NCBI GenBank assembly: GCA_038239305.1
Contig: JBBSEW010000005.1
Location: 1 to 64,000, forward strand
Source of the DNA: JALYUA01 sp038239305
Lineage (GTDB): Bacteria > Acidobacteriota > Thermoanaerobaculia > UBA5066 > Gp7-AA6
Length of the DNA stretch: 64,000 bases
Direction: 5' to 3'
In this document: positions 1-9,320 of the stretch, one piece after another
Position numbering within the stretch: position 1 is the stretch's first letter
How the letters are laid out: every line of letters begins with the position of its first letter
Position numbers and translations under genes: made by a program
The notes under the pieces: model-generated
Database searches by the model: none
Told to the model about the DNA's origin: nothing
Seen by the model: only the letters and a program-made list of their open reading frames with translations

Positions 1-1032
1 GAAACCTCCTGCGACGAAACGTCCGTGGCGCTCCTCGACGGAGAAGGCCGGATCCTGTCGAACGTCATCGCGTCGCAGATCGATGCACACGCACGGTATG
101 GCGGCGTCGTTCCCGAGGTGGCGGCCCGCGCCCACCTCGAGAGCCTCCCGGGCGCTCTCGAAGAAGCGCTGCGACGCGCGGGCCTGAGACTCGAAGACGT
201 CTCGCTCGTCGCAGCGACCGCGGGACCGGGCCTCATCGGCGCCCTGCTCGTCGGGCTCTCGGGGGCCAAAGCCCTGGCCTTCGCCCGCGGTCTTCCCCTC
301 GTCGGCGTGAATCACCTGGAAGGTCATCTCTTCTCGCCCTACCTGCGCTCCGGCGGCGAGCCGGCCCGCGCGATCGAATACCCGTTCCACGGCCTCGTCG
401 TCTCCGGCGGTCACGCGGAGCTCGTCCGTGTCGAGGAAGACCGTGTCGTGCCTCTCGCGCGCACGCGCGACGACGCGCCCGGGGAGGCATTTGACAAGGT
501 CGCAAGACGCGCGGGCCTCGGCTACCCCGGCGGACCCATCGTGGACCGGATCGCGGCGCGAGGCGATGGAGCCCGCTATCGCCTTCCGGTCGGCCGCGTC
601 GAGGACTCCGAGGACTTCTCCTTCTCCGGGCTGAAGACCGCCATGCTGCGCGAGTTCGAAAAACGAGGCATCGACGGTTCTCCGCTCGATCCCGCCGCTC
701 TCCCCCAGGAGATCGTCGATCTCTTCGCGTCGTTTCAGCGCGCGATCGTCACGGCGCTCCTGAAGCGGATCGAATTTCTCGATCGCCACGAGGGCGTGCG
801 CCGCCTGGCCCTCTCGGGCGGCGTCGCGGCAAATTCCGAGCTGCGCGCCACCCTCGAGAAGTGGGGTCGCGAACGAGAGATCCCGGTTCTTCTCGCCGCG
901 CGAGAGCTCACGACCGACAACGCGGCGATGATCGCCTGGGCCGGCATCCTGCGCCATCGCCGGGGCGCCGACGGAGATCCCCGCCGCGCGAATGCTCGCT
1001 CCCGGTGGCCCCTGGGCTCCCCCGAGGACTGA
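1..1032 (+). CDS. tsaD: tRNA N6-adenosine threonylcarbamoyltransferase TsaD (5' truncated by window edge)
   Basis: This protein transfers the threonylcarbamoyl group to A37 of ANN-decoding tRNAs, acting with TsaB and TsaE in the cytoplasm. The frame is open from base 1, which already reads ETSCDETSVALL, the canonical N-terminal motif, so only about five residues are missing. The metal-binding HLEGH motif, the VVSGGHAEL and GEAFDKVARR stretches, ALSGGVAAN and the C-terminal TTDNAAMIAWAG are all present. The visible 343 residues fit the usual family length. It is followed by a 510-bp gap full of repeats and then lepA. The assignment is secure; the start lies outside the window. Confidence 0.97.
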   Translation, partial: ETSCDETSVALLDGEGRILSNVIASQIDAHARYGGVVPEVAARAHLESLPGALEEALRRAGLRLEDVSLVAATAGPGLIGALLVGLSGAKALAFARGLPLVGVNHLEGHLFSPYLRSGGEPARAIEYPFHGLVVSGGHAELVRVEEDRVVPLARTRDDAPGEAFDKVARRAGLGYPGGPIVDRIAARGDGARYRLPVGRVEDSEDFSFSGLKTAMLREFEKRGIDGSPLDPAALPQEIVDLFASFQRAIVTALLKRIEFLDRHEGVRRLALSGGVAANSELRATLEKWGREREIPVLLAARELTTDNAAMIAWAGILRHRRGADGDPRRANARSRWPLGSPED

Positions 1033-1082
1033 GACCGCGTCTGCGGCGGAAGTAAGACCGTGGGCGGAAGTTCCAATCGCAC

Positions 1083-1150
1083 GATCGCGCGATCTCATGA
1101 TCTCGCGATCAACCGAACTATCGAATTATTCGAACTATCGAAAAATCGAA
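1083..1150. repeat. Dispersed repeat, partial copy of the element at 22218-22393
   Basis: A stretch containing ATCTCATGATCTCGCGATCA, then an AACCGAACTATCGAATTAT-like tail, matches the left arm of the inverted-repeat element at 22218 almost base for base (one C/T difference before the CGAACTATCGAATTA part). It lies 50 bp after the tsaD stop and is much more AT-rich than its surroundings. The right arm is not found here, so it looks like a solo or decayed copy. Confidence 0.7.
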
Positions 1151-1170
1151 CATCCGTAGGACGGGCATGT

Positions 1171-1224
1171 ATGAGCGCCCCTCACCCCGCCCTCTCCCGC
1201 CGGGAGAGGGGGATAGGCGCTCAT
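1171..1224. repeat. REP-like palindromic element (nested stem-loop)
   Basis: The outer arms ATGAGCGCC (1171-1179) and GGCGCTCAT (1216-1224) pair perfectly. Inside them CCTCTCCCG (1191-1199) pairs with CGGGAGAGG (1201-1209). The CCCTCACCCCGCCCTCTCCC core resembles intergenic REP-like palindromes common in many bacteria, and a diverged relative occurs at 14372-14417. It could fold as an RNA hairpin downstream of tsaD. Confidence 0.65.
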
Positions 1225-1250
1225 TCGCCATGTGACCGGAGCCTCGCGAA

Positions 1251-1420
1251 AGCCCGCCGCCGGCGTAGTCTCCCGCCCGAGGCCATGAGTGAGGGAGCAC
1301 ACCGATCCTCCGCTATCGCCTCTGGGCAACTGCGACCGAACGACGAGCGGGGGCCAGATCGTCCCCTGAACACCGAGGCCCCCGCGTGCCTCGGGCGGGA
1401 GGCGTAGCCGGCGGCGGGCG
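1251..1420. repeat. MITE-like inverted-repeat element, about 170 bp
   Basis: Two arms of about 33 bp face each other: 1251-1283 (GCCCGCCGCCGGC, short variable centre, CTCCCGCCCGAGGC) and 1388-1420 (the reverse complement with the same variable centre of about five bases). They enclose roughly 105 bp that carry no convincing gene. The layout is that of a miniature non-autonomous element or a large palindromic unit. No flanking target-site duplication was obvious. Confidence 0.5.
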
Positions 1421-1525
1421 TATAGGACGCCAGATCCCGCCCCGGCCGGGTCGCGGGAGAAGGCGGATCTCCGGCGGGCGAGGACCCTCCCGTCGCGCTC
1501 GTCACTCCTCACGCGCTCCTCACGT

Positions 1526-1531
1526 TAGACT
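1526..1531 (+). promoter_or_regulatory. Putative -10 box of lepA
   Basis: TAGACT lies 12 nt before the lepA ATG, and no Shine-Dalgarno sequence lies between. It belongs to a recurrent TAGAAT-like series seen before several genes in the window. No clear -35 element is visible. Confidence 0.4.
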
Positions 1532-1543
1532 GTCCAGCTCGAC

Positions 1544-3342
<1,799 letters not shown>

Positions 3343-3346
<4 letters not shown>

Positions 3347-4086
3347 AGAACGAGCCGGATTCGAACACGGACACGGAATCGACGCCGCGGCACTCCGCGT
3401 CGCGGGAATGGTACGAATCGCTCCTCGTCGCGGGCGTCTTCGTGCTCTTCGTCCGCACCTTCATCGTGCAGACTTACCAGGTGCCCACGGGATCGATGGA
3501 AAGCACGATCCTGATCGGCGACCACGTGCTCGTGAACAAGTTCGTCTTCGGTCCGCACGCCGCGGCAACCGCCCGGTTCCTTCCGTACCGTGAAGTTCAG
3601 CACGGGGACATCATCGTGTTCAAGAAACCGGGCGATGACCGCAACGACAACAACGTTCTGGTCAAGCGCGCCGTCGGGGGCCCCGCCGACACGCTGCAGG
3701 TCAAGGATAAAAACCTGACCATCAACGGAAAGAACGCCGACGGCCCCTGGGTCCAGCACATTTTCCCCGAGGTCTACACCGTCGGAGACCCGCGCGTGGC
3801 CGAGCACGACGTCGCCCGCGACCAGTTCGGGCCGTATCGCGTTCCGGATGGCCACTACTTCGGCATGGGCGACAACCGCGACAATTCCTACGACAGCCGG
3901 TTCTGGGGCCCGATCCCGAGGAAGAACATCTTCGGACGTCCCTTCCTTCTCTACTGGTCCTACGAGGCGGAGCCCAACTCCCACATCTGGCGGGGGCCGA
4001 TCGACAAGGCGCGCCAGCTCGGAAGCGTCGCGATCCATTTCTTCACGCGGACGCGATGGGACCGGATGTTCCGATCGGTGCGCTGA
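3343..4086 (+). CDS. lepB: Signal peptidase I (first copy)
   Basis: This is the membrane-bound serine protease that removes signal peptides from exported proteins. The start used is the ATG overlapping the lepA stop. It gives 247 residues beginning MKNEPDSNTD. One N-terminal membrane segment (about residues 25-42, LLVAGVFVLFVRTFI) precedes the catalytic serine box VPTGSMESTILIGDHVLV and the catalytic lysine in VLVKRAVGG. Box E, GDNRDNSYDSRFWGP, follows near the C-terminus. The 31-nt overlap with a second signal peptidase gene downstream suggests tandem duplication. Confidence 0.95.
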
Positions 4087-4778
4087 GCGGCAACCCGGCC
4101 AACGGGCAGCCCGGGCACCGCGCTCGCGCTCGCGTCCGGGAGTACGCCGAAGTGGTGCTCGTCGCGGTCATCTTCGCTCTCTTCGTCCGCACCTTCCTCG
4201 TCCAGGCGTTCGTCGTCCCGTCGCCGTCGATGGAGAAGACGGTTCTCGTCGGCGATCATCTCGTCGTCAACAAGTTCGTCTATGCCCCGCACCGCTGGGC
4301 CGGGCTCCTGCCCTACCGGGACGTGCGGCGCGGCGACGTCTTCGTGTTCAAGTTTCCCGAGGATCCCCGACGGGATTTCATCAAGAGGGCCATCGCATCT
4401 CCCGGCGACACGCTCGAGATTCGGGATAAGACCGTGTATGTGAATGGAGAGCGTCAGGCGGAGCCGCGCGCCCTCCACTCCGAGTCGAGGGTGTGGCCCG
4501 ACGACCGGGAGTTGCCCGACGCGCTCCGGCGCCGCGACCAGCTGGCAGCGACGCGGATGCAACCGGAGACGATTTTCGCCATGGGCGACAACCGCGATGC
4601 CTCGTACGACAGCCGTTTCTGGGGCCCGGTTCCCGCGCGGAATGTCAAGGGGCGCGCGCTTTTCGTGTACTGGTCCCTCGCCCCTCCCCTCCCCGACGCG
4701 CCGTCCGGCATCCGTGGCGCCGTGGCCGGCTTCGTCGGCCGGACGCGATGGAGCCGTACGTTCTCGGTCGTCCGCTGA
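4056..4778 (+). CDS. lepB: Signal peptidase I (second copy)
   Basis: A second type I signal peptidase of 240 residues. It has an N-terminal membrane segment (VVLVAVIFALFVRTFLV), the serine box VPSPSMEKTVLVGDHLVV, the lysine in FIKRAIASPGDTL and GDNRDASYDSRFWGP. The chosen ATG lies 31 nt inside the preceding lepB. A later start is possible because the first 30 residues look unconserved, but no good ATG follows before the membrane segment. Both copies keep every catalytic residue, so both are probably active, perhaps with different substrate ranges. Confidence 0.94.
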   Translation: MGPDVPIGALSGNPANGQPGHRARARVREYAEVVLVAVIFALFVRTFLVQAFVVPSPSMEKTVLVGDHLVVNKFVYAPHRWAGLLPYRDVRRGDVFVFKFPEDPRRDFIKRAIASPGDTLEIRDKTVYVNGERQAEPRALHSESRVWPDDRELPDALRRRDQLAATRMQPETIFAMGDNRDASYDSRFWGPVPARNVKGRALFVYWSLAPPLPDAPSGIRGAVAGFVGRTRWSRTFSVVR

Positions 4779-4810
4779 CTCCGATCCACACCCCCGAAGC
4801 TCTCTTCGGT

Positions 4811-4816
4811 TAGAAT
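4811..4816 (+). promoter_or_regulatory. Putative -10 box of the 4837 gene
   Basis: TAGAAT lies 20 nt before the ATG at 4837. A GGAGG ribosome-binding site sits between the two, so this transcript would have a short leader with a Shine-Dalgarno sequence. Confidence 0.4.
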
Positions 4817-4836
4817 CCCGGCATTCTGGAGGATGC

Positions 4837-5211
4837 ATGAGGCGGACGGGCAACCCGCGTGGAGCGGCGAATTTTGGTTGCGTCGTCTGGATCGTGGTCA
4901 TCGCGCTTCTGGGCTACGGGCTTTACAAGATCGTGCCCGTGAAGGTGCAATCCGCCGCCTTCGCCGATTACCTCCAGGAAGAGTCCTCCTTCGGGTCGAT
5001 CAAGAGCACCCAGCAGATCGAGGCCGAAATCCTGAACAAGGCGAAGGAGATGGAGGTCCCGGTCACGAAGGACAACCTCATCATCAAGAAGACGAAGGAA
5101 TCGATCTCCATCGAGGCGCACTACGAGATCACGGTGGACTTCTTCAACGGCGCGTACAAGTACGTCTGGAAGTTCGACCCCGTGTTCGTGCGGCCTCTCT
5201 TCAACGTCTGA
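4837..5211 (+). CDS. Single-pass membrane protein, DUF4845-like
   Basis: A 124-residue protein with one membrane segment (about residues 14-31, CVVWIVVIALLGYGLYKI) and a polar domain of about 90 residues. That domain carries SIKSTQQIEAEILNKAKE, followed by a beta-rich tail with KESISIEAHYEITVDF. The start is set by GGAGG 4-8 nt upstream. Proteobacteria often have a DUF4845 protein directly after lepA-lepB, and the size, topology and position here match that pattern; the family call is an inference. Function is unknown even for DUF4845 proteins. Confidence 0.7.
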   Translation: MRRTGNPRGAANFGCVVWIVVIALLGYGLYKIVPVKVQSAAFADYLQEESSFGSIKSTQQIEAEILNKAKEMEVPVTKDNLIIKKTKESISIEAHYEITVDFFNGAYKYVWKFDPVFVRPLFNV

Positions 5212-5224
5212 CGTCGAGCGATCG

Positions 5225-5671
5225 ATGGAGTCCCCGCGACGGCGGCCCCCTCGGGGCGGTTCGTCGCGCGGCTCGGCCGCGCGAGGAGTCTCGATCGCCG
5301 AGGTCTCGCGCGTGACCGGGATTCCCGCCTCCACTCTCCGGTTCTACGAGAGGGAGATGCCGGGCCTCTTCCTGATTCGCAAGACCCGCGGAGGGCACCG
5401 GCGCTACGAAGCTACGGACATCGAACGCTTCACGGCCATCCGTAAGCTGACCGACACGGAAGCCCTGCCTCTCTCGCAGGTGCGCCGGGTGCTCTCCTCC
5501 CGCGGCGACCACGAGCCCCTGCGGGAGGAGGTATCCAGGATCCGGACGGCGCAGGAGGAGGAAGGCTGGACGCTCGCCGAGCTCGCCCGCCGGATCACAG
5601 CTCTCGAAGAAAGGATCGAGAAGATGGCGAGCGGAAAGCGCGGTTGGTTCGGGAAGGGAAAGCTATCGTAG
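5225..5671 (+). CDS. MerR-family transcriptional regulator
   Basis: A DNA-binding regulator of 148 residues. After a basic 20-residue tail, a MerR winged helix-turn-helix is visible: VSIAEVSRVTGIPASTLRFY, then GGHRRYEATDIERF (residues about 22-70). A C-terminal helix (about 100-135) probably forms the dimer coiled coil. There are no cysteines in the effector region, so a metal-sensing role is unlikely. It starts 13 nt after the preceding gene and may be co-transcribed with it. Its targets are unknown; the nearest genes downstream are two thioredoxin-fold proteins. Confidence 0.85.
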   Translation: MESPRRRPPRGGSSRGSAARGVSIAEVSRVTGIPASTLRFYEREMPGLFLIRKTRGGHRRYEATDIERFTAIRKLTDTEALPLSQVRRVLSSRGDHEPLREEVSRIRTAQEEEGWTLAELARRITALEERIEKMASGKRGWFGKGKLS

Positions 5672-5710
5672 GGAAAGCCCGCTGTCGTGCGAGGCCGTTG
5701 TGGTTATCCG

Positions 5711-5755
5711 TTGTCCCTTGTCCCTTGTCCCTTGTCCCTTGTCCCTTGTCCCTTG
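5711..5755. repeat. Heptanucleotide tandem repeat (TTGTCCC x6)
   Basis: Six perfect copies of TTGTCCC run head to tail, followed by a seventh TTG and then degenerate CCGTTGT/CCGTTGC/CCGTTAT heptamers up to about 5793. The array starts 39 bp after the MerR gene stop. Confidence 0.9.
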
Positions 5756-5853
5756 AACCTTTGTGCGTGGGCCGTTGTCCGTTGCCCGTTATCTGTCCCG
5801 GACGCGGGAATAGCCCGATTTCCGCGGCGATTAGTTCCATGAGAGACAAGGGA

Positions 5854-5881
5854 CTCAAAACTCATACCTCAGATCTCAAAA
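5854..5881. repeat. Degenerate heptanucleotide repeat (CTCAAAA/CTCATAC/CTCAGAT/CTCAAAA)
   Basis: Four consecutive 7-nt units each begin with CTCA and vary in the last three bases. The array is in the gap before the thioredoxin-fold gene at 5911 and has the same 7-nt period as the array at 5711. Confidence 0.65.
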
Positions 5882-5910
5882 GCGGACACCCGATCTCCAA
5901 AGGAGCCCTC

Positions 5911-6489
5911 ATGCGACTCAACCGCCTCCTCCCTCTCGCCGCCGTGCTCGTGCTGGCCGCATCCGCTTCGCCCGCCGTCGAGATCGGCGCCCCCGCTCCG
6001 GATTTTCGCCTGACGGCCCTCGATGGAAAACCGATCTCGCTCGCGGATGCGGCGAAGACGCACAAGGCCGTCGTCGTGATGTTCATCGCCACCAAGTGCC
6101 CGTATTCGAACGCGTACAACGATCGGATGAAGAGCCTGGCCGCGGCATACGAGTCGAAGGGCGTCCTGTTCGTGGGGATCAACAGCAACGATACGGAGCC
6201 GGAGCAGGAGGCGCGGGAGCACGCACGCGCCCACGGCCATACTTTTCCGATCGCCAAGGATCCGAGCAACAAAGTCGCGGATCTCTATGACGCCAAGCAC
6301 ACGCCCGAAGTCTTCGTCGTGTCGCCCGACGGAAAGCTGCGGTACCACGGCAGAATCGACGACAACTCCGAGGATGCCACCAGGGTCTCGTCTCCTGACC
6401 TGAAGAACGCGCTCGACGCCGTGGTCGCCGGCAAGGCGGTGCCCGTCGCCGAGACGAAGGCCTTCGGTTGCTCGATCAAGCGCGTCTGA
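5911..6489 (+). CDS. Secreted peroxiredoxin-like / redoxin protein
   Basis: A 192-residue exported thioredoxin-fold protein. A signal peptide (MRLNRLLPLAAVLVLAASAS, cleaved after about residue 21) is followed by an AhpC/TSA-type domain: IGAPAPDFRLTALDGKPISL, then FIATKCPYSNAYNDR. Only one cysteine occupies the active site (KCPYSN), as in PRX-like family 1 proteins, not the CxxC of classical thioredoxin. The start is set by AAGGAG 7 nt upstream. The next gene, a TlpA-like protein, overlaps its end by 22 nt, so the two probably form a periplasmic redox pair. Its substrate is unknown. Confidence 0.85.
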   Translation: MRLNRLLPLAAVLVLAASASPAVEIGAPAPDFRLTALDGKPISLADAAKTHKAVVVMFIATKCPYSNAYNDRMKSLAAAYESKGVLFVGINSNDTEPEQEAREHARAHGHTFPIAKDPSNKVADLYDAKHTPEVFVVSPDGKLRYHGRIDDNSEDATRVSSPDLKNALDAVVAGKAVPVAETKAFGCSIKRV

Positions 6490-7046
6490 CGAAGTCCGGC
6501 AGACGGCGGCTCCGTTCCGCCGGGCGTCTCGCCGCAGCATTTCTTCTCGTTCAGCTCGGCGCACCTCCGGGCGCGCCCGCCGCGGCTCCGTCTCGCGTAG
6601 CGGGCGACCTCGACGCGGCGGGGCTCACGAACCTCGTCGCGGCGCGGGCCCGCGAGGGGAAGGAAGGCAAGGTCGTCCTGGTCAATTTCTGGGCGACCTG
6701 GTGCGTGCCGTGCCGCGAAGAATTTCCGGATCTCATCCGGCTCGAAAAGGAGCTCGGGCCCCGCGGCCTCGTGATTCTCGGAATATCCACCGACTTCTCG
6801 AGCCAGGCGGCGGCGGTCGAGGCGTTTCTCGCCGCCACGAAACCCCGCTTCCCCAACTATCGCCGGAAGGCCGGATCGGACGAGCAGACGTTCATCGACG
6901 CGGTCGATCGGAGCTGGGGCGGCGAGCTGCCCTTCTCCGTTCTCTACGGACGCTCGGGCGAGAAGGCGAAAGTGCTGTCGGGCAAGCACACTTACGAGGA
7001 GTATCGGCGAGAGATCCTGGAGGTTTTGAAGAGCTCGAAGCGGTGA
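6468..7046 (+). CDS. TlpA-like thioredoxin, periplasmic disulfide oxidoreductase
   Basis: A 192-residue thioredoxin-fold protein with the redox motif WATWCVPCREEFPDLIRL near residues 80-90. An N-terminal hydrophobic stretch (LAAAFLLVQLGAPPGAPAA) serves as signal or anchor. The frame starts at a TTG that overlaps the preceding gene by 22 nt; a downstream start cannot be excluded. TlpA-type proteins reduce protein disulfides outside the cytoplasm, for example during cytochrome c assembly, but no cytochrome biogenesis gene is nearby. Confidence 0.85.
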   Translation: MLDQARLTKSGRRRLRSAGRLAAAFLLVQLGAPPGAPAAAPSRVAGDLDAAGLTNLVAARAREGKEGKVVLVNFWATWCVPCREEFPDLIRLEKELGPRGLVILGISTDFSSQAAAVEAFLAATKPRFPNYRRKAGSDEQTFIDAVDRSWGGELPFSVLYGRSGEKAKVLSGKHTYEEYRREILEVLKSSKR

Positions 7047-7072
7047 GGCGAATCGCGTTGTCGGACGACTCG

Positions 7073-7100
7073 TTTCCCCTTTCCCGTTTCCCGTTTCCCG
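7073..7100. repeat. Heptanucleotide tandem repeat (TTTCCCG x4)
   Basis: TTTCCCC followed by three TTTCCCG units, between two convergent genes. The same unit recurs at 17854-17909. Confidence 0.85.
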
Positions 7101-7110
7101 TCTCCGCCTC

Positions 7111-7590
7111 TCAGCGTCGCAGTCCTCCCCGGCGGCCGCCCCGCACCCGGCCGTCCATGCCCCAGGCCCGGCCGGCGTCGGATGCCGCGAGCAGCAGCAG
7201 CAGAAGGAGCGAGAACCTGGTCGCCAGGCCCGCCGTGATCCACTGATCCCACGTTGCCTGGCCGGCCGGGTACGACTGCCCGAGCAGAATCGTCAGCATC
7301 AGCAGCGCTCCCACGATCGACACGATCCGGGTCCAGAGTCCGATGAGGAGCGCGATCCCGAGGGCCAGCTCGCCCCCTGCGACGAGCCAGGCGAACACCG
7401 GCGCATGCGGCAGGACAGTCGACTGGATAAACGTGCGCCAGAACGGCCACGACGTCTTCAGCATCTCCCGCGCGCCCGAGGCGAATCCGCCGTGCACGAA
7501 GTCGCCCAGCATCTTCTCGAGCCCCAGCGTCCCGATCAGGATCCCGGTCAAGATGCGGACGAGCGCCGCGAGTCGAGCTCCGGAGGTCAT
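7111..7590 (-). CDS. DoxX-family membrane protein
   Basis: A 159-residue protein with about four membrane segments: LVRILTGILIGTLGLEKML, VFAWLVAGGELALGIALLIG, IVSIVGALLMLTILLG and RFSLLLLLLLAA. The arrangement and the GELALGIALLIGLWTR stretch fit the DoxX family. Relatives act in sulfur or thiosulfate oxidation or in quinone-linked redox balance, but the substrate cannot be told from sequence. The tail is rich in Arg and Gly. It converges with the TlpA-like gene across a 64-bp gap that carries a heptamer array. Confidence 0.82.
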   Translation of the reverse strand: MTSGARLAALVRILTGILIGTLGLEKMLGDFVHGGFASGAREMLKTSWPFWRTFIQSTVLPHAPVFAWLVAGGELALGIALLIGLWTRIVSIVGALLMLTILLGQSYPAGQATWDQWITAGLATRFSLLLLLLLAASDAGRAWGMDGRVRGGRRGGLRR

Positions 7591-7820
7591 CCCGGGCAGT
7601 GTAGCCCGGCCTCAGCCCGAAGTCTCCGCGGATCCCGGTCGCCGCCGATCGACGCCTCCCTCTCCGCGGCGAGGTGTTCGCGACGGAGGACAGCGTTCGC
7701 CGGCTCCGACCGGGGGAAACCGGGGCCGGAGGTCGGATTTCGAATTGCGAGAGCTCTCGGGGATCACCTTTTGCTACAGTGGCGGCGAGATCTTGGCCCT
7801 TTCCCATGAGGAGTTCTCCC

Positions 7821-9245
7821 ATGAAGCTCGATCGACTCTCTGTCCTGGCGCTCGTCGGCACTTTCGCCGGCACTCTCGTCTGCGCGTCGCTGACCGCCGC
7901 GCCCGCCACCGACACGCGCGGTCGCGTCATCCGGCGCTCGGCCACGAAACGAACGACAGTGAAAACACCGGCTGCCGCGCAGGCGGGGGCGTACTCGACC
8001 GAGGTGCCCGTCGTCGCTCACATCGACGCGAACACCGCGGCGGACACACTCATCCTGAACGCCGCGCATCCCTTCTCGATAACGCTCTCGGCCAGGGATA
8101 CGGGGCGCACCGGAAACACCGGGACCGGCCTCGCCATCCCGGAAAACGACATCTTCGGGTTCTTCAGCATCCCGACCATCACCGGCAATGCGAGCAACCC
8201 CGAGGTCTTCGTCAAGGTCATCGACGGCCGGACCTTCAACGGCTTCTACTGGATCTTCTCGAACGGCCTTTCGGACCTCGAATACACGCTGACGGTGCGC
8301 GAGGTCGCGACCGGAGCGACGAAGGTTTACAGCAAGACATTCGGAAGCGCGAGCGCCTGCGGCACCTTCGACACGTCCGCGTTCGCCGCCGCTCCGGGCG
8401 CCGCCGAAACGACTCCGTTCGACGCGGAAGCCATCACGCCGACCACCCGCGCGACCACCTTGAAATCCTCCGTCGACATCAGCAACAACACCGGCAAGAA
8501 CGGCGTCACGGCCTCCATTCAGTACACCTACACGTGCATTGCAGCGGCCTGCAGCCCCGTCGGCGGGTTCCAGTCGACGCCATCGGAGACGATCACGCTT
8601 CAGGCGCACGACTCGCGCCATTTCGACGACATCGTGGGCTTCTTCGCGGGGATTCCCGGCGACCTCGTTCCGGGCGCCGCCCAGGGCTCGTACGGAACGC
8701 TGCTCGTGAACTTCGGAAATTTCGACACGAATCAGGGCGACGAAGGAACGGTGCAGGCGCGCACGTACAGCCGCGTCGCCGAAGTCGATCCGCTCAAGGG
8801 CACCGTCGGATATTCGACGCCCGCGTCTATTTTCATCGAGGCCGCGAAATCCACGCTCGTGGGAACGGCGCGCGACACGCGCGGCGGAGGCGCGGACTTC
8901 GCGGGAACCGTCTCATCGAATGTCGGTATCCGCAACAGCGACATCAACGGAACGTTCTCGCTCGACACGGTGGACGTCACGTTCTTCGACACGTCGACTC
9001 ACAACCCGGTCGGCGGCACGCTCACGCTCTCGGGCCTGCGCCCCGGCGAGGTTCGCGAGCTGACCGACATCTGGACGCTCGCCTCGATCCCGAACACGGT
9101 CCACTCGGTGATCGTGGTCGCCACTGTCCGCGGCTCGACGACGAACTCCGCGACGATCGAGGGCTACATCACGATCGACGACACGAACTCGAGAGACTCG
9201 GCGTTCGTCGAGCTGAAGTGCGCGGATACGATCTGCGGTAACTGA
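7821..9245 (+). CDS. Secreted protein of unknown function
   Basis: A 474-residue exported protein. The start at 7821 follows GAGGAG and gives a clear signal peptide (MKLDRLSVLALVGTFAGTLV, cleavage near SLTAA). The mature part is rich in Thr, Ser, Ala, Asp and Asn and poor in Lys, with many beta-strand-like alternations. It has a few paired cysteines (SACGTF, YTCIAAACSP and the C-terminal KCADTICGN). I recognise no catalytic motif or named family. The composition suggests an extracellular beta-sandwich or surface protein. The gene stands alone and ends 23 bp before a strong hairpin. Confidence 0.8.
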   Translation: MKLDRLSVLALVGTFAGTLVCASLTAAPATDTRGRVIRRSATKRTTVKTPAAAQAGAYSTEVPVVAHIDANTAADTLILNAAHPFSITLSARDTGRTGNTGTGLAIPENDIFGFFSIPTITGNASNPEVFVKVIDGRTFNGFYWIFSNGLSDLEYTLTVREVATGATKVYSKTFGSASACGTFDTSAFAAAPGAAETTPFDAEAITPTTRATTLKSSVDISNNTGKNGVTASIQYTYTCIAAACSPVGGFQSTPSETITLQAHDSRHFDDIVGFFAGIPGDLVPGAAQGSYGTLLVNFGNFDTNQGDEGTVQARTYSRVAEVDPLKGTVGYSTPASIFIEAAKSTLVGTARDTRGGGADFAGTVSSNVGIRNSDINGTFSLDTVDVTFFDTSTHNPVGGTLTLSGLRPGEVRELTDIWTLASIPNTVHSVIVVATVRGSTTNSATIEGYITIDDTNSRDSAFVELKCADTICGN

Positions 9246-9267
9246 CGCTCATCGGCGTCCGAGCCTG

Positions 9268-9298
9268 CCCCGGGCTCTCTGTGGATCAAAGCCCGGGG
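9268..9298. terminator. Bidirectional hairpin between convergent genes
   Basis: CCCCGGGCT (9268-9276) pairs perfectly with AGCCCGGGG (9290-9298) around a 13-nt loop. It sits between the 7821 gene and purD, which converge, so it could terminate both. No U-run follows on either strand. Confidence 0.6.
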
Positions 9299-9320
9299 TG
9301 GGGCGCCCGCTCGATTCCTC

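Noticed and set aside
1135..1512. A 125-codon minus-strand frame in the gap after tsaD
   Set aside because: It is made almost entirely of the REP-like palindrome and the inverted-repeat element, so it is unlikely to code.
5711..5793. CRISPR array
   Set aside because: The repeats are 7 nt and adjoin without spacers; no cas gene is near. The same holds for all other arrays in the window.
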